A stretch of DNA of 43,197 nucleotides from an uncultured Lachnospiraceae bacterium (lineage in GTDB: Bacteria; Bacillota; Clostridia; Lachnospirales; Lachnospiraceae): assembly GCA_902794095.1 (NCBI GenBank), contig CADBFZ010000015.1, positions 1 through 43,197 of the forward strand, read 5' to 3'. Below are positions 42,289 to 43,197 of this stretch, piece after piece. Both the position numbers and the translations under genes were made by a program. Each line of letters starts with the position of its first letter. Positions within the stretch are counted from its first letter, which is position 1. Below the pieces are notes generated by a model, which saw only the letters and a program-made list of their open reading frames with translations, was not told the DNA's origin and searched no databases.

Positions 42289-43067
42289 TGAGATTTCGCC
42301 CCTGTATCGATATTCACAACGGAAAAGTAAAACAGATCGTAGGGTCATCGCTGAAGGATGAAGGAAGTAAAGCTTCCGAGAATTTCGTATCGGAGAAGAC
42401 TTCGGTTTACTATGCCGAGATGTTTGATACAAAAGGCCTTAAGGGCGGACATGTCATTATCCTTAATAAGAAGGGGACTCCCGAATACGATGCTTCATAT
42501 AATGAATGCATTAATGCACTTAAAGCATATCCCGGTGGTCTTCAGGTTGGCGGAGGAATCACTCCTGAAAACGCACGCGAATTTCTGGATGCCGGTGCAT
42601 CCCATGTAATAGTTACTTCTTTTGTATTTGCAGAGGGTAAGATCAAGAAGGATAATCTTGAGAAGATAAGTAAAGCAGCATCTCCCGAAAGACTTGTTCT
42701 TGATCTTAGCTGTAAGAATTATGAAGACGGCTATTACATCATGACGGACAGATGGCAGAACAAAACCGATGCCAAGCTTACAACGGAATTGCTTGAAGAA
42801 TTATCTTCATACTGTGATGAGTTTCTTATTCATGCAGTAGATTCCGAGGGAAAAGCAAACGGTCCCGAGAAAGGCGTTCTGGATATCCTTAAAAACTTTT
42901 CACTTCGTCCCGTTACATACGCAGGCGGTATAGCTTCTTATGAAGATATAGAAGATATCGGAAAGCAGTGTGACGGAAGAGTGGATATAACCGTAGGATC
43001 CGCACTTGATATCTATGGCGGAAAACTTGATACGGATGAAATTATCGCGATTTGCGACAGGATCTGA
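42288..43067 (+). CDS. hisA: Eukaryotic-type HisA (HIS6-like) ProFAR isomerase
   Basis: 259 residues, TIM barrel. Unlike ordinary bacterial HisA, the sequence follows yeast HIS6 and plant enzymes: CIDIHNGKVKQIVGSSL (Asp8 catalytic), FVSEKTSVYYAEMF, LQVGGGIT, VIVTSFVF, LVLDLSCKNYEDGYYI, RWQNKTD, DEFLIHAVDSEG and VDITVGSALDIYGGKL. All of these have direct counterparts in HIS6. The enzyme isomerises ProFAR to PRFAR in histidine synthesis. ATG overlaps the dapB stop, so expression is tied to dapAB and the lysine riboswitch. No other his gene is in the window. An IS element lies 33 bases downstream. Confidence 0.9.
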   Translation: MRFRPCIDIHNGKVKQIVGSSLKDEGSKASENFVSEKTSVYYAEMFDTKGLKGGHVIILNKKGTPEYDASYNECINALKAYPGGLQVGGGITPENAREFLDAGASHVIVTSFVFAEGKIKKDNLEKISKAASPERLVLDLSCKNYEDGYYIMTDRWQNKTDAKLTTELLEELSSYCDEFLIHAVDSEGKANGPEKGVLDILKNFSLRPVTYAGGIASYEDIEDIGKQCDGRVDITVGSALDIYGGKLDTDEIIAICDRI

Positions 43068-43102
43068 AAATATAATAAATTCTATAAAAGAGCTTCATTT
43101 TG

Positions 43103-43151
43103 AACTGACCCCCAAAAGTTAGACCAAAAATCTAACTTTTGGGGGTCAGTT
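43103..43151 (+). repeat. 21-bp perfect hairpin in IS left end
   Basis: Arms 43103-43123 and 43131-43151 are fully complementary, with 7-nt loop CCAAAAA. The right arm contains TTTTGGGGGTCAG, whose GGGGG is the only ribosome-binding-site candidate for the transposase ATG at 43157. Confidence 0.95.
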
Positions 43152-43156
43152 TTGTT

Positions 43157-43197
43157 ATGGCAAAATATTCTTTTAATTTCAAACTCAAGATAGTCAA
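43157..43197 (+). CDS. IS3-family transposase OrfA, N-terminal fragment
   Basis: Only 13 codons are visible: MAKYSFNFKLKIV. This matches the usual start of IS3/IS150-type helix-turn-helix OrfA proteins (MAKYSxEFKxKxV). Open to the window end. Confidence 0.7.
   Translation, partial: MAKYSFNFKLKIV

Larger units (their letters stand above)
43101..43197 (+). mobile_element. IS3-family insertion sequence, left end (cut by window)
   Basis: The terminal sequence TGAACTGACCCCCAAAAG begins with the TG typical of IS3-group ends and is followed within 60 bases by the transposase start. Target duplication and right end lie outside the window. Confidence 0.75.

Overview
This window looks like a chromosomal segment of a low-to-moderate GC Firmicute, most likely a Lachnospiraceae member of the gut or rumen (Butyrivibrio-like). 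The evidence is the canonical clostridial cluster Asp23/nusB/xseA/xseB/ispA/dxs/tlyA/nadK/argR/recN, Gram-positive lipoproteins, sigma-A type promoters, a lysine riboswitch, an IS3-type element, and a eukaryotic-type HisA of the kind seen sporadically in rumen bacteria. Species cannot be fixed from the sequence alone. All genes but one lie on the + strand.

Layout. 1-1413: C-terminal part of the Hsp90 chaperone HtpG, then a terminator. 1531-8316: a tightly packed, uncharacterised four-gene operon with its own promoter. It encodes a 1208-aa helical-repeat protein (DUF5717-like), a degenerate actin/Hsp70-fold protein (DUF5716-like), a TPR protein and a coiled-coil two-TM protein. 8467-12246: purC, purB and purA, i.e. 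IMP synthesis and the AMP branch. 12307-12912: a HAD phosphatase. 12986-13297 (minus): a small membrane protein. 13398-14660: a Mbeg1/DUF2974-like alpha/beta hydrolase directly ahead of the ATP synthase operon. 14684-20707: atpB-atpE-atpF-atpA-atpG-atpD-atpC. There is no free-standing delta gene. Instead the C-terminal domain of delta is fused to the N-terminus of alpha, which is the strongest novelty in the window. 20792-22480: a DtxR/MntR-type regulator and an ArsB/NhaD-type permease. 22532-24148: release factor RF3.

24224-33299: the Asp23-nusB-xseAB-ispA-dxs-tlyA-nadK-argR-recN run, with spacings or overlaps of a few bases that indicate translational coupling. 33392-37303: three surface lipoproteins, two of them paralogues. 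37412-39244: typA/bipA. 39391-40200: a membrane protein of unknown function. 40201-40535 is the only gene-free stretch over 300 bases, and it holds a lysine riboswitch and its expression platform. 40536-43067: dapA-dapB-hisA in one apparent transcript, so a histidine gene appears to sit under lysine control. 43101-end: left end and transposase start of an IS3-family element, cut by the window edge.

Palindromic REP-like units flank two terminators (after recN and after typA). I found no tRNA, rRNA or CRISPR array. Function calls rest on recognisable motifs and family memory; no database search was run.
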